Below, piece by piece: positions 11,031 through 21,663 of a stretch of 64,000 bases of DNA; position 1 is the first letter of the stretch; every line of letters starts with the position of its first letter. The position numbers were made by a program, and so were the translations under genes. Below the pieces are notes generated by a model. That model ran no database searches and had not been told where the DNA came from. It saw only the letters and a list, made by a program, of their open reading frames with translations. This stretch comes from Petrosia ficiformis (lineage: Eukaryota > Porifera > Demospongiae > Haplosclerida > Petrosiidae): assembly GCA_947044365.1 (NCBI GenBank), contig OX345636.1, forward strand, positions 53,857,746 to 53,921,745. Reading direction: 5' to 3'.

Positions 11031-12545
11031 TATACCATTAAAGCAGGAACTACAATGAGGAATTATGCTGTGGAAATGATGATAATACTACTATTACCGA
11101 AAGAATATGAATCACATGACCTAATAATAATACACATAATTGATCTATGGGACTTGTTTCCAGAGGCATATGAAACAAGACCCAGGTACCAATATATCTC
11201 CACCATGAAAGATAGTCTTGTCCTAGAACATCATGTGCCATAGCAAAAGGTAGTGTGGTATGTTTACTCCATTTTGTTTGTGTCCAATGAGATCGATCAC
11301 TCAATTCAAACTGTGAGAAATGTATATAATTATTATAAAGTGGTATATGAAGCAACAGTTACTATTTATTAGTCTTGACAGGGAACAAAATATGGGAGGA
11401 TAAATGTCATTTAAGTCTACCTTTTGCTGTGTGGTGTGGTAATCTGGGAATAGACTACATGAAATATTTGATAAGTATTTGTTCCACTTCCTTTAATAAT
11501 AGCTACTAGCAAGATGTGTGCCTGAAATAGTACACATGGTAGTTAGGTATAGTATATGCTATGAAGATACAAAAGAAAAAAGGAAACAAACCTTGGGCTC
11601 CAAAGCATAGTCATGTTGTTACAGAAGCAAAAAAAAACATAACCGAAAGCGTTTTGAACCATTGTCCCCCTGCTCCAAACAACGATAACTGGATGGATTC
11701 AAACCTGATTAAAACCTTCAGCTCTATACAAAAGTTCGTTCATTCATTTGTTCAGTGAAATGAAAAAAATTACTGAGTGGAATTTGAACCCAAGACATTT
11801 AGCTGTAGACAAAAGTTCATTCGTTCGGTAGACTACACTAAATAGGGCACTCTGGCTCACCCCAAGTATTTCTAATGAATAATAAACCCTATAATATGAT
11901 CATGTGAGTGTTATTATATAACAAGTCTCTTACTTAATAAAGAATCAATCCTGTGTCATATTAATCTCACTAAACTCTGATATATACACACTACTAGATC
12001 AATAATAACATGATGATATTAAGACAACTCAAAACTGATCATCTTTAGTATTACAAAGAGATGTTTGAGTTCCATGACAATATTCCTAAACAAGTCTTCT
12101 CTTGGACTGTTCTATAGACATTAGGACTTGTTATAGATTCCTCATCAAGATCTGTAATAGTAATATGTAAATGACATATATATTATAATATAAGCACATG
12201 TATAACCCACCATGTACATGCATAACCCAAATTATATTTCTGGTATCCATTAGTAAATGTACATGATCCCACATGTACTGTACATGTACTGTACAATGTA
12301 CAATCATCAGTAAATATACATGTACATACACACCACATATACATATACACTAACAGGCTACTCTTTAACAACAGCACATTATCATATAATATACACATGT
12401 ATATGCTAGCAGTGAAGATGTGTTTGTAAAAGTATATATTAATTTTATCAATACAGTATAATTTCAATCTTGTATTAATATTATATGCATGTATTCGAAA
12501 ATAATATCATTTTGGAAGAACAATGAATTTATGAAATACTTTTAC
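11031..12545. other. AT-rich DNA without recognisable gene
   Basis: Parts at 11,040-11,330 match 29,550-29,930 in the block after unit A. Both are AT-rich, and neither keeps a common reading frame. Nothing else is seen except the tRNA-like segment at 11,779-11,850. Confidence 0.5.
11779..11850 (-). repeat. Possible tRNA-derived SINE head
   Basis: The minus strand contains a B-box-like GGTTCAAATTCC about 35-45 bp after an A-box-like TAGTGTAGTCTACC. No acceptor stem can be drawn, so a functional tRNA gene is unlikely. Confidence 0.3.
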
Positions 12546-12697
12546 GTGATGGAGCTAGTCTTGTTCAGTTCATTCATGACTTGTTCCAGAGTGTAACCTG
12601 ATGTGTCATTATATATTTCTACTGGTTTGCATGAGATAAACCAAAATAGTTGCAGGAAAACAAGTACATGTGTAAAAACAGCTTTCATTTCCTCCAT
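12546..12697 (-). pseudogene. Orphan first exon of the jacalin-like lectin family
   Basis: Minus-strand ATG at 12,697 opens MEEMKAVF, a hydrophobic signal-peptide core, then SCKPVEIYNDTSG, LEQVMNELNKTSSI and the donor AC|GTAAAA. Exon 1 of the lectin gene at 42,756-42,934 has KPVETYNDTS and LNKTSSI with the same exit phase (2). Upstream DNA (12,698-13,080) also matches the region before 42,756 in inverted orientation. No jacalin-domain exon follows on this strand, so this is a dispersed relic. The open frame and intact donor mean a distant second exon cannot be excluded. Confidence 0.75.
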
Positions 12698-13080
12698 ACT
12701 TATAAGAACCACAGGCAATTAATAATTGCTTATTATCTCAAATGCACTATTATGTATACACTCAATGAGTAAGTAAACCATTGTAATAACAAGTGGTTTT
12801 TATCATGAACTTTCCCAGACATAATTACAGAACAATATGAACATCAAAGTCAATTGTATAGCCGTGATGTTAAGTCAGTTGTAATCATTTCTGCATGTTT
12901 GCTTAGCCCTGCATGAATGGTACGTAAATGTAAAGCATCTTATCATTAACATTCCCAGTGCAATTACTGAACAATATAAACAGACCTGTGGCTAAATCTT
13001 CTCAATTATCATGAACACTCCCATTACATTTATAGAATAATAAATGAACAGGTCTGTATTATAAGCTGGTTTAATCTATA
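12698..13080 (-). repeat. Inverted duplicate of the lectin 5' flank
   Basis: Read on the minus strand, segments around GTTTATATTGTTC, CTGGGAATGTT, ATGATAAGATG and CAGGGCT recur in the same order at about 42,420-42,740 upstream of the lectin gene. This marks an inverted segmental duplication of roughly 500 bp including exon 1. Confidence 0.65.
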
Positions 13081-13738
13081 TAATTTATAATAAGCATCTT
13101 GGAACAAATTGTCTTGGATATAAGGCAATCGTCTTTTGTACAAACCTGTTAAAAAATTATATTGTTTTATTCAACATATATAATTTACCTCAAATTTGTA
13201 CATGTGGTGATTACTTCTTCATTATAAGAAATCACAAAATAATGTTGCATTTTGCAGTATAAGAATACAACCATGCAATTATTGTATTCTGTGGCAATAG
13301 TATCGTTGTACGAACCAAATAATAATAAAAACAATCTTCGTTGGGATGGATCTTCGCCTACATGGCAAAGTAATATTGCATGTGTGCGAAACAAACTATA
13401 AATATAATACACCAAAATATTATGATATTTCTTTCTCATTGCTCATTTGTATGGGTCTGAGTCATAATTATAATAATGAAACAGTTTATATTTCAGGCAC
13501 ACAAAAGGTGTAAAGTAATAAAATTGTACTGGCATGTTAGTTTGTATAATTATCATTGCTGCGATATGGTAAATCATATTTTGTGTCTACTTGTGAGTGT
13601 GTGTCTGTCTGTTCACAAAAAATTAGGAAAACTACTAACATTGACTGCAGACTCAAATTATACAAGGAACAAAATTAACAACAGGCTTTTGCTAAAACCT
13701 TTTTACAAAGTTATGACAATTTATATCACTCACGGCTA
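13081..13738. other. No gene recognised
   Basis: AT-rich. Short open frames exist on both strands but show no domain or splice structure. Confidence 0.5.
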
Positions 13739-14065
13739 CTGTTTTCAGACTTGAGAAGACTCCTTGGGAAACTAGACACATCTAAACATAACTGCTATTG
13801 TATCATGGGTATAGCTAGCAAAGCGGTACATGAAATCAAACACAATTGATGTAGTCCTGGCTAAAACATCGAGCAACATCGAGCACAACACATGACTTGA
13901 AATAGGCAGAGCTAGAAAGTAACCATGCATGGCGAGAATGATTGGAGCTAGTGGTTGTATACCAACAACTACTCCAATTGTGTTGCTTTGATGTAGTGCT
14001 CTGCTAGAGTAGTTATGTTTAGATATGTCCAGTTGTCCCCAAGAGTTTTGTCAAGTCTGTAAACA
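13739..14065. mobile_element. ~325-bp MITE with ~60-bp TIRs
   Basis: The left end CAGACTTGAGAAGACTCCTT and the right end, read on the other strand, CAGACTTGACAAAACTCTTG continue in parallel through GGGAAACTAGACACATC / GGGACAACTGGACATATC and CTAAACATAACT. The interior has a further short inverted repeat (CAAACACAATTG / CAATTGTGTTG). Confidence 0.7.
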
Positions 14066-15060
14066 ATATTCATGAGTTGTAAAAATTGTGGTAACTTTAT
14101 AACTAGGAAAAACCTCATGTTATTTTTGATTCTTGATTAATTTGAAGTCTGCAAGTAGCTCACCAATGTTCCATGGTAATCATCACAGTTATTGTGATCA
14201 TAGTCAAAATGAAATAATAATTGTCTCAACGATCCATTTATCCATAGTATATACTTTTGTGTGACATCAGTCTGCATTGAGATTTTTGGGTATGATTATC
14301 ATCATCGTTATTATGATCATGAACGAAATGAAGTAAAATTTGTTTGTTTAATTACCTGTTTATATACATGTAACTATAAGCTTACAGATATCCAGCTTCC
14401 TCTAAAACTATTCTCTTCCTTTTCTGCAGCTTGTTGATTTAAAGAGTTGGAAGTTCTAGCACTTTTTAGTATTGCAGGAAATATTTTTCGTCCTGAAACA
14501 GACAATATGTTTCAGACTCATAAGTTTTGTAAGATAATCATAATGATTTTTATTAATAAGTTAACATTACAGAAACTTCAATCAGAAATAAGTATGTAGA
14601 GCTGTATTTCAAACACGTTAAAAATATTTGTATTTGTATTTTAACCACACGAGAAAAAAAGTAATTGGATTTGTATTTCTATTTTTCTCAATTGATGTTG
14701 ATACTTTACTAATGAATTGCTTCTCAAATGGGGCATACACTTGTTATCTGCAAATTATAGCCCATCACAGCCTCTGATAACAAAGGTACATAAAACAACT
14801 TATAACAGTTAATTAAAAGATGTATTTATATGCATATTGTATAGTATACAATACAATATAGATGATAATAGGGAAATGTACAGTTTACCAGTAAATGCTT
14901 ATTTAACAGTATAATTTACTATGGAAGTTCACATGTACTACAAAAGTACCTCACTCATAAAATGCTTACACCTATTCTTGTGATGCACTAACAGCCTAAA
15001 CTACCATCTGACTGGTTAGTAAAAAAAAAAATAGGGTCACGGCCAAGTTACTTCGATTTG
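14066..15060. other. No gene recognised
   Basis: AT-rich sequence without coding signature, repeat end or RNA-gene motif that I can support. Confidence 0.5.
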
Positions 15061-15165
15061 CTATATATATATATATATATATATAATTATATATATTATA
15101 TATATATATATATAATATATAGTTTATATATTATATATATATATATATAGATATACCTATAATTA

Positions 15166-15198
<33 letters not shown>

Positions 15199-15242
15199 GT
15201 TTATATATTATATATATATATATATAGATATACCTATATATG
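15061..15242. repeat. A/T-only palindromic tandem array
   Basis: About 180 bp of almost pure TA steps. A unit containing TATAGTTTATATATTA followed by ATAGATATACCTATA is present twice. Confidence 0.9.
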
Positions 15243-15426
15243 TAGTATGCTAACAGGTCCTATATACAAAAAGTAGGACCTGAGTTTGTGTCCGAGGATG
15301 TGATATAGCCCAAGCCTGCGTATATAATATAGCTAATATTATATACACAATAGTAATCTTACGTTTCTTTTAATATGAAAAAAAAACACATTTTCATCAT
15401 CAAAGTGTCTTTGTACATCTTGAATT

Positions 15427-15818
15427 AAGGTGGTACTAGGGAGTGGGCGGATGCGACTCCAATCAGTTTCAAAATAGAATATTATATAATATGACTCTAA
15501 CCTGGTGTAGTAGCAACCTTCATATCTTCTAATCACCTTTATAGGGTCCTGGAATTGATAAAACATATATAAAATGACAATTTTTGCAATCGCAATAAGT
15601 ACAAAACCGAGAAAGCCACGCCCACCAATCATGGCGTGCACCAAGTACAATGCATTTAGAGAAAACAAATAGAGCCGTTTTCTGGAAATTCATTTTACTT
15701 TTATAGTTACAAGAGGCTGAAGAAAGCTGAATTCTGTAGCTTTTCACTGAAACCATAAAATTTACCTTTCTAGACACTATCAAACTCCGATCTTTCTCAG
15801 AGAGCAACTACAGTTACC
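15427..15818. repeat. ~390-bp dispersed repeat, copy 1
   Basis: Starts AAGGTGGTACTAGGGAGTGG and ends CAACTACAGTTACC. A near-identical copy lies at 54,191-54,571 with the same ends, so the boundaries are supported by two insertions. This copy sits inside a PHD-finger exon of the transposase relic. Ends are not inverted repeats, and I see no target duplication. Confidence 0.8.
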
Positions 15819-15959
15819 AGCGTCCACATTCCTCATTATCACAGCCAATCCAGGCCTCCGGATAATCATCCTCATTGTAGTTGGCCCCACATTCCTGACA
15901 TATGTCTTCATCCACTATTGCTATTTCATCTCCTACTGTTTCACTGTCTGTTTCATTGG
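15817..15959 (-). pseudogene. PHD-finger exon of the Tigger-type transposase, truncated
   Basis: After the acceptor ATACTGTAG the minus strand encodes ANETDSETVGDE, then ICQECGANYNEDD, WIGCDNEECGRW. This is the first half of a PHD zinc finger (CxxC, then WIGC and C-x-x-W) in frame with the preceding exon's donor at 16,022. The reading stops at the TGG next to the inserted repeat of 15,427-15,818, and the remaining Cys/His ligands are not found beyond it. A C-terminal PHD-like finger after the DDE domain fits pogo/Jerky-type transposase relatives. Confidence 0.65.
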
Positions 15960-16021
15960 CTACAGTATATTATAAAAGAAGGTTCTCTAATCTTGTACAT
16001 TAAATAACATTTGTAACATAC

Positions 16022-16925
16022 CATTCTCATCAGAGGGTTGTTTTTTCCCTTTCTTTGCAGGTTTCTTCTGTGCTTCTTTGCTGGCAATCTTTTCTTCCAT
16101 GAGGAGTTGGAATTCATCAGATGTAATGGCCTCCCCTTCCACTCTGATCTTCAAGTTATTCCTCTCTCCCACTTGAGGACCATCTTTCCTGAGTTCCAAA
16201 ATCCCAGCAAAGTAAGAAACAATTCTAGTCTTGACAATAGGAGTCGCAGCCATTTCACGTCCACATTTGGAGCATGCAAAGGTTGTCTTCTCTGCTCTCA
16301 TTGCTGCTGAAGGATGTAACTTCTTCAAAACATGCTCCCTTGAGTATGGAACAAGACCTGCTCCTCTAAATCCAGCCCTGCAGTGGCTTGGCTTCAAAGA
16401 GGAATCCCACAGTTTGCCAAGTAAACTTGGGAAAACTTCCTTACTGACCTTTTGCCCCTTTGTTTCAAGCTTATATTGCTTGAGAATCTTCTTCCATTCC
16501 TTTTTGATTGGTGCAAAGACGGCTATGTCAAATGGCTGAAGGAGGTGAGTGGTGTTTAGAGGAAGACACAGAATCACAATGTTGTTGTCACGGGCTCTTC
16601 TGATTAGCTCCAAACTTATGTGGGAGTGATGGCCATCCTGGATGAGAAAAACTTGTGCTGTTTTAGCAAGGTGAGCTACTGCTGGAAGAAACAACTTTGT
16701 AAACCAGGAAAGGTAGTTGGGAGCATCCATCCACCCTGAATCTGTTACCCCATACAAAGTTCCTGCAGGACCAACCTCTATTCACCTTTTGTATATATTC
16801 TTCCCTTTGTAGAGGATAAAAGGAGGAAGCCTCTCTCCTAATGCACAACCCCCACAGAGTACTGTGATGTATTGATGTCCAGAGTCGCCCCCTATTTCAT
16901 GGACTGTCCTGAAGTAGTAAATGTC
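16022..16925 (-). pseudogene. pogo/Tigger-type DDE transposase relic
   Basis: The minus strand reads GDSGHQYITVLCGG, then LPPFILYKGKNIY, an in-frame TGA (just before IEVGPAGTLYGV), then YGVTDSGWMDAPNYLSWF, the second catalytic Asp block FLIQDGHHSHISLELI, and LPLNTTHLLQPFDIAVFAPI with the third acidic residue. These are the DDE_1 superfamily blocks of Tc1/mariner-pogo transposases (Tigger, Jerky, CENP-B relatives). The DNA-binding N-terminus and the first Asp are missing because homology stops near 16,925. A donor AATG|GTATGT at 16,022 leads to the PHD exon. The nonsense codon, missing 5' end and inserted repeat make it a dead element. Confidence 0.85.
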
Positions 16926-16969
16926 CGGGAACCCCATCCTATCCGGAAACACCCCCGCTTACCTTATAA

Positions 16970-17145
16970 TGTACTGAGCTGTAGACGTTTAGCCCCTCCT
17001 ACTTTTGGACTCTGTTGCTAATGAGGAGGAGTCGCTAGCGCGCTAGACAATTATTTTGTCGCTGTTGCTGGGCAATCTCTCAACAGTGCAGTGTCAGACT
17101 TTTCTCCTTAGTGTGTTGATAATTTACGGACTGAAAATATATCAA
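16970..17145 (+). promoter_or_regulatory. Candidate promoter/5'UTR exon of NLR unit A
   Basis: The segment with TAGCCCCTCCT, TGTTGATAATTTA, GGACTGA and ATATCAA|GTGAGT recurs in order at 32,810-32,947 (unit C), and its 3' end recurs at 18,340 and 56,004 (unit B, AAGTAAGT). In each unit it lies upstream of the CARD/linker region. The CARD exon begins with its own acceptor 14-15 nt before the ATG, so a non-coding first exon is expected. No TATA box is clear. Transcript evidence is needed. Confidence 0.45.
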
Positions 17146-19782
17146 GTGAGTTTTAATAAAGTATTATTATACATGGGAAATATGCAAGTGATGAGATATA
17201 CTGTGTAGTTTACATCACTTGTAATAAAATATATGTATATATATACAGTTGGTAGTTTCATAGACTGCTTTTAATAAGACTATGAAATGGTTTTGTGGTT
17301 TTGATGTTTGTTCTAAGTAAGTCCATTGTCCCTCAGGCATAGAAGATTTTGAAAGCTTCACTTAATTACATGCCATTCTTAACTAATGTGTTGGAATGTA
17401 GTTGATAGTAAAGGATGATTAATATGAATATCCAACAGCTTTGACAATCTTAAAGTAATTGCAGATTATATGTCATCCTCTACAAATTTATATAAGAACT
17501 GATAACATGCACAAACCAGCTTAATGCCTGCTGCTTGGGGTAAGGCAACTATCAGTGGATAGCTAAGATATTAGGCTACCAGTTCAGGGTACTGGGATGT
17601 GCAACATTTGGTGCTTCAATAATAGTGCAAAATTATCCAATCTTGCCCACTCTACTCTAATTTTTGCGAAAATTAGAATGGGTGTGGTTTTTGGATATAG
17701 CCATATTTTTGACAAAAATTATGCTTTTAGGATTGATATGAATAATGGAAAATCTTGGTTTTGGACTGATCAACTAGCACATAATTGACCAAATTCAATA
17801 AAACGTATTGCAATAGGAATGAATGACGTAGCTATAACAATAAAAAAAATGCAATAAAATATTAAGATCATGAAGTATAAAATGACATAATTATAAAATG
17901 ACATAATTATAAAAATATAAAGACGAATCATTGATGATGATGACTAAGCTTTCATCATTTTCCACTGTGGCATGTATTCTAATCCACAATTTCTGTATCA
18001 ATGAAAATTAACCATTAAAAAGTTTTGATTTGCTACTTTCAAAAGGTGAGCCCAACCGACTAAATTAACTATCGAAAATGTTAGGATGTAATAATTTTAT
18101 TATAATTATTATAATAATAATATCTTTTTTCAAACATTTTCATCATTACAGTGTCTTGCAAAACTACCAATGAGTTTTGTGTATTTGAGTATGCCCCTGG
18201 TATACTCCCATAATTAAATAATTATAGTAAATTAATAATCGTACATGATGTAAGGGACTATATGCACAAAATTCATTTGTTTCTTTCTTATTCAAATCCG
18301 GGCATTACTGGCTTTCCTCGCTGTAGATCTTTTAGGAAGCACATATCAAGTGAGTTTGAGTATGCGGAGCGTATTCAGTGAAATAAGCAAGTGATCATAA
18401 CATACAGGTCAATATCTTTAGTTATTTGAACATCATAACACAGTTGGCAATTTTATGGACTATTCTATTTCTATTTTAATGAAAATGAGGTATTGGTATA
18501 AAATGGTTCTAGATTTAATTTGAAAGCCATTAGTGACAGGATATTATCCATTCTTTAAAAAGGGAAATATTGAAATACATGAAACTGTAAGGTCTAGTGA
18601 CCGTCTTTCATTAAACTCTAAAGTCTAAGACGATAAATCTCTACAAAATGTTTTTAGCAATCTCAACAAAATTTTAATACTAATCCTCGTCCTTTCCCAC
18701 AACTATAATCTTTCATTGTCTCTGTCTTATATTCCCAACTCTTGCTTTGTCATTGTGGGTTCACTTCCTAAAGTGATTAGTGATATTTATTTTATAATGC
18801 TGATGATATTCACTGCAATTCAATATTTCTCTCTATTTGAAGAATGGATAACATCCTGTTGCTAACAGCTTGTGTATGGTTTATATATTCTAAATAAGCC
18901 CATTGCCCATTTGAGTTGTAGAACGTTTTTGAAAGCTTCACTGACCATTTGCAAGTTTCAAAAAAAGTAATGTACTATCAGGGAGATATCCTATACATAT
19001 AGTAGTAAACAAAACCCATCCAAGGAAAAGATACACGACAAAAAACTATTCAAACATAATATATCAGTACTGTATAATATACAGCTGGGTTATTTCGAAG
19101 ACATAAAAATTTGCGGTACGAGAAAATGTTCCATTATCAATATATTTCACAGATCAAAATTGTATTTATGTGTTATTTAATCGACCACGGATTTAAGCGA
19201 AAATAAATTCCTCATAACAAATACCCACTCTATGGTAGTATGTATAAATCCCATAGAAAGTTTGGCACAAGGAATGTTAATTGTTAATATAATTCATGTA
19301 CATACTAACTACTCTGAATGAGTAAGTAACATCTATTGTTTTCATGATAATAATACACCTCAGGTTATACGTATGCTGTATACATTGTATATACACACTG
19401 TATTAATATTTTTATTACTATAAATATTATATGTTTATTATGACATGTACTTTATATACTAGAGTATAGATCATGATCAAATGAAACCTATGTGTAGGGT
19501 TTAGCAATGTGACTAAGTTATGGCTGCCCAAATTTCAATGTGAAAATTAGATTTTGAGAAACTCCATTTACATGCAAGTAAGTGCAATATAATACTCCTA
19601 CCCAAACTATAGTGATCTGTGAGTATAGAGTTACACAACATCAGAGGTATAATATATTATACTACTTTTAAAAAATAATAGAATAAAACATTTTCGTCTG
19701 CTCGTTCACCTACGATGTAATTATTTGGTACAATAATTTTAGCAAAAACAGAAAAGATATGTTTCATTTTCCATTTGTATAG
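17146..19782 (+). other. Presumed 5'UTR intron of NLR unit A
   Basis: No coding exon is seen. A second, diverged copy of the 5' segment lies at about 18,160-18,480 (TTGAGTATGCCCC, CACATATCAA|GTGAGT) and is repeated further by TAAGCCCATTGCCC and GAAAGCTTCACT at about 18,890-18,950. This suggests a local tandem duplication of the promoter region and a possible alternative first exon ending at 18,350. Confidence 0.45.
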
Positions 19783-19796
19783 GTTCTGTTATTACC

Positions 19797-20253
19797 ATGG
19801 CTAAACCTCTTGACACAATAATTGATAATAATATAGCCTATGAAGCCATTCAAGAGAATTTTGTTGATCTTACTACAGCTTCAATTAACCCAACATGGTT
19901 AGCAACTCATCTGTTTGCTTTTAAAGTAATAACATTACAACAAATGAAAGACAGCACTGATGATAGTCTTCGTGATTCAGCTAAACTTATCAAACTAATA
20001 ACATTGGTACTTGAAGGAGTGTATAGAAATGGACATGTTTACACTACATTACTGAATATTCTATCAAAGGAAGAAGGTGTATACGGGTGGTTAATACAAG
20101 CAATAGAGAAGTCCTACAAAAATTTGAAAATATCCACTCATTTTATGACACAACCTACTGGAGTACATCAACCTTTTGATGGAATACACCAGACACATGC
20201 AGTACCTGCTAATGTTGAATGCAGTAATGTTTCCTTGCAATCGACCATTGATG
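19797..20253 (+). CDS. NLR unit A, CARD exon (first coding exon)
   Basis: ATG at 19,797 opens a 152-codon exon ending at the donor GATG|GTGAGT with phase 1. Residues about 18-110 look like a CARD: NPTWLATHLFAFKVITLQQM is the helix 2-3 region, KLIKLITLVLEGVYRNG the helix 4 region, and TLLNILSKEEGVYGWLIQAI the helix 5-6 region, with the family pattern LLxxLxxxGxxxFxxFLxxL. CARDs recruit CARD-bearing partners, so this would be the signalling end of the receptor. A Ser/Thr/Gln-rich tail (residues 115-152) follows. The acceptor TTTGTATAG at 19,782 lies 14 nt before the ATG, implying an upstream non-coding exon. The unit B copy at 58,619 is the same length and about 90% alike by eye. Confidence 0.8.
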
Positions 20254-21339
20254 GTGAGTATTTTAGATCTTATCAAGGTGCATGAATGTATTATAATACT
20301 AATTTCCATACAATTATAAGGGGTAGTGATAAGGTAATAGAATGCAGAACTTGTATGAGAGTTGTTATAAATAGTTATAAGATTATGTTAAATTACTTTC
20401 CTATGGTGTAAAAGCTAGGTAACATTAAAATCACACTCAGTCTAGGTTTGATCAAAATCTACAGCTAGGTATAACTAGTCAGTTTCCATACCCTATAGGT
20501 AGTGATACAGACGCATCTTTTCCTCTTATCTTTCAGTGTAGTTATCCCAATCATCTTCAGAGCATTCATTATACAAAGAGCTTGATCCATGTTTTCACGC
20601 TTTGCACTAAACATGCATATATGGTTTATGTTAGCAGTTTCCACTCACTTATTCTACATGACGGACTCATATATAGTAGTTCCTCTTTCGGATGGCAGTG
20701 GGTGGGTCTGGCACCACGAGACTATTTCTAATGTTTCTCTGTTATCAAAATATCTTAGAATACTAGAAATATTGTTGCACCAAATGAGATACTGTTAGCT
20801 TTTAGGTAAGATGATAAGAAATAAATGAAACCATATTGTACATGTACATGTGTAGTATCTCTACTAGGGCTGCTCAACAGATGACAGAGGTTTCTAGTAC
20901 TCCAAATATCTCCTTTCATGTATTCCAGTCCTTGTTTTCCCTGTCATCTGTTGAGCAGCCCTAGTAGCATTTCATCATCATTACATGTATATTGTAAATT
21001 TATTCTAGTCAGTATCATTGTTAGGTTTGGATTGGCAAATGACTGATTTTCACATTCACAATCACAAATTATTACTCTTCATCTAGTATTTCTTTTATAT
21101 GTGCAGGCTTTAGTTTAGCTATAAGAGTGCCACACACAGTGTGTTGTCATGTTTGTTCTCTTTGGAAATTTTCTATAGCTTTGTTTATTATTCTCACCAC
21201 ATGAATGAAAATTCCCAGCTAACTCTGACACTACATGAATGAGATAAAATGATGTACAATAATTATACATGTATAATAATTATTATTAAATTGGCTAAAA
21301 ATGTAGTTCTTAAACATAATAAATTATTATATTATATAG
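20254..21339 (+). other. Intron 1 of NLR unit A
   Basis: Collinear with 59,076-60,074 in unit B over most of its length, except for the MITE at 20,861-20,967, whose counterpart is inverted. Short frames around 20,590 are partly shared with 59,367 but are not kept as a real protein frame. Confidence 0.7.
20861..20967. mobile_element. 107-bp MITE with ~28-bp perfect TIRs
   Basis: The left arm CTACTAGGGCTGCTCAACAG continues ATGACAG and is mirrored exactly by CTGTCAT, CTGTTGAGCAGCCCTAGTAG at the right. The unit B intron carries the same core in the opposite orientation at 59,641-59,727. Confidence 0.85.
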
Positions 21340-21450
21340 GTGAAGAACATGTTGATTCTGTTCCCAAAAGACCAAGGACTGATCTAGAGGGACTTGATGA
21401 AGAGCCTTGCCAAAGTACCATTCAACGTAAAAGGCCTCATGATGTTATTG
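21340..21450 (+). CDS. NLR unit A, basic linker exon
   Basis: A 111-bp exon (37 codons, phase 1 in and out) between the acceptor TATATAG and the donor ATTG|GTATGT. Joined to the CARD exon it reads EEHVDSVPKRPRTDLEGLDE, then CQSTIQRKRPHDVI. Two short basic clusters (KRPR, RKRP) resemble nuclear-localisation motifs. The same exon is kept in units B (60,075) and C (35,102) with only a few substitutions. That conservation between copies, set against diverging introns, is the main evidence that it is a real exon. Function unknown; it bridges CARD and NACHT. Confidence 0.75.
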
Positions 21451-21663
21451 GTATGTCAGTATTGAGAAATATAATATTATTTAAAATTTATTTTACATAA
21501 AGATTTGCAGTATTTCCCACAGGAATGTATTAGTACTCAATTTTACACCCACATTAATTATTATTGATAAATAGTTTGGGCAATATTGGCAATTTTGACA
21601 TCAGTTATTACACTGATGAAAAATTTAATGCGATAAAGCTAAACATCAGTCCATAATACGTTT

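Noticed and set aside
11050..11355. Minus-strand frame upstream of the myosin relic, considered as a further myosin exon
   Set aside because: Residues do not match the DIL or coiled-coil parts, and the homologous stretch at 29.7-29.9 kb does not keep the frame.
20589..20798. Open frame in NLR intron 1, with a partly similar frame at 59,367
   Set aside because: Similarity is that of the whole duplicated intron. The frames differ by indels, and no coding bias is evident.
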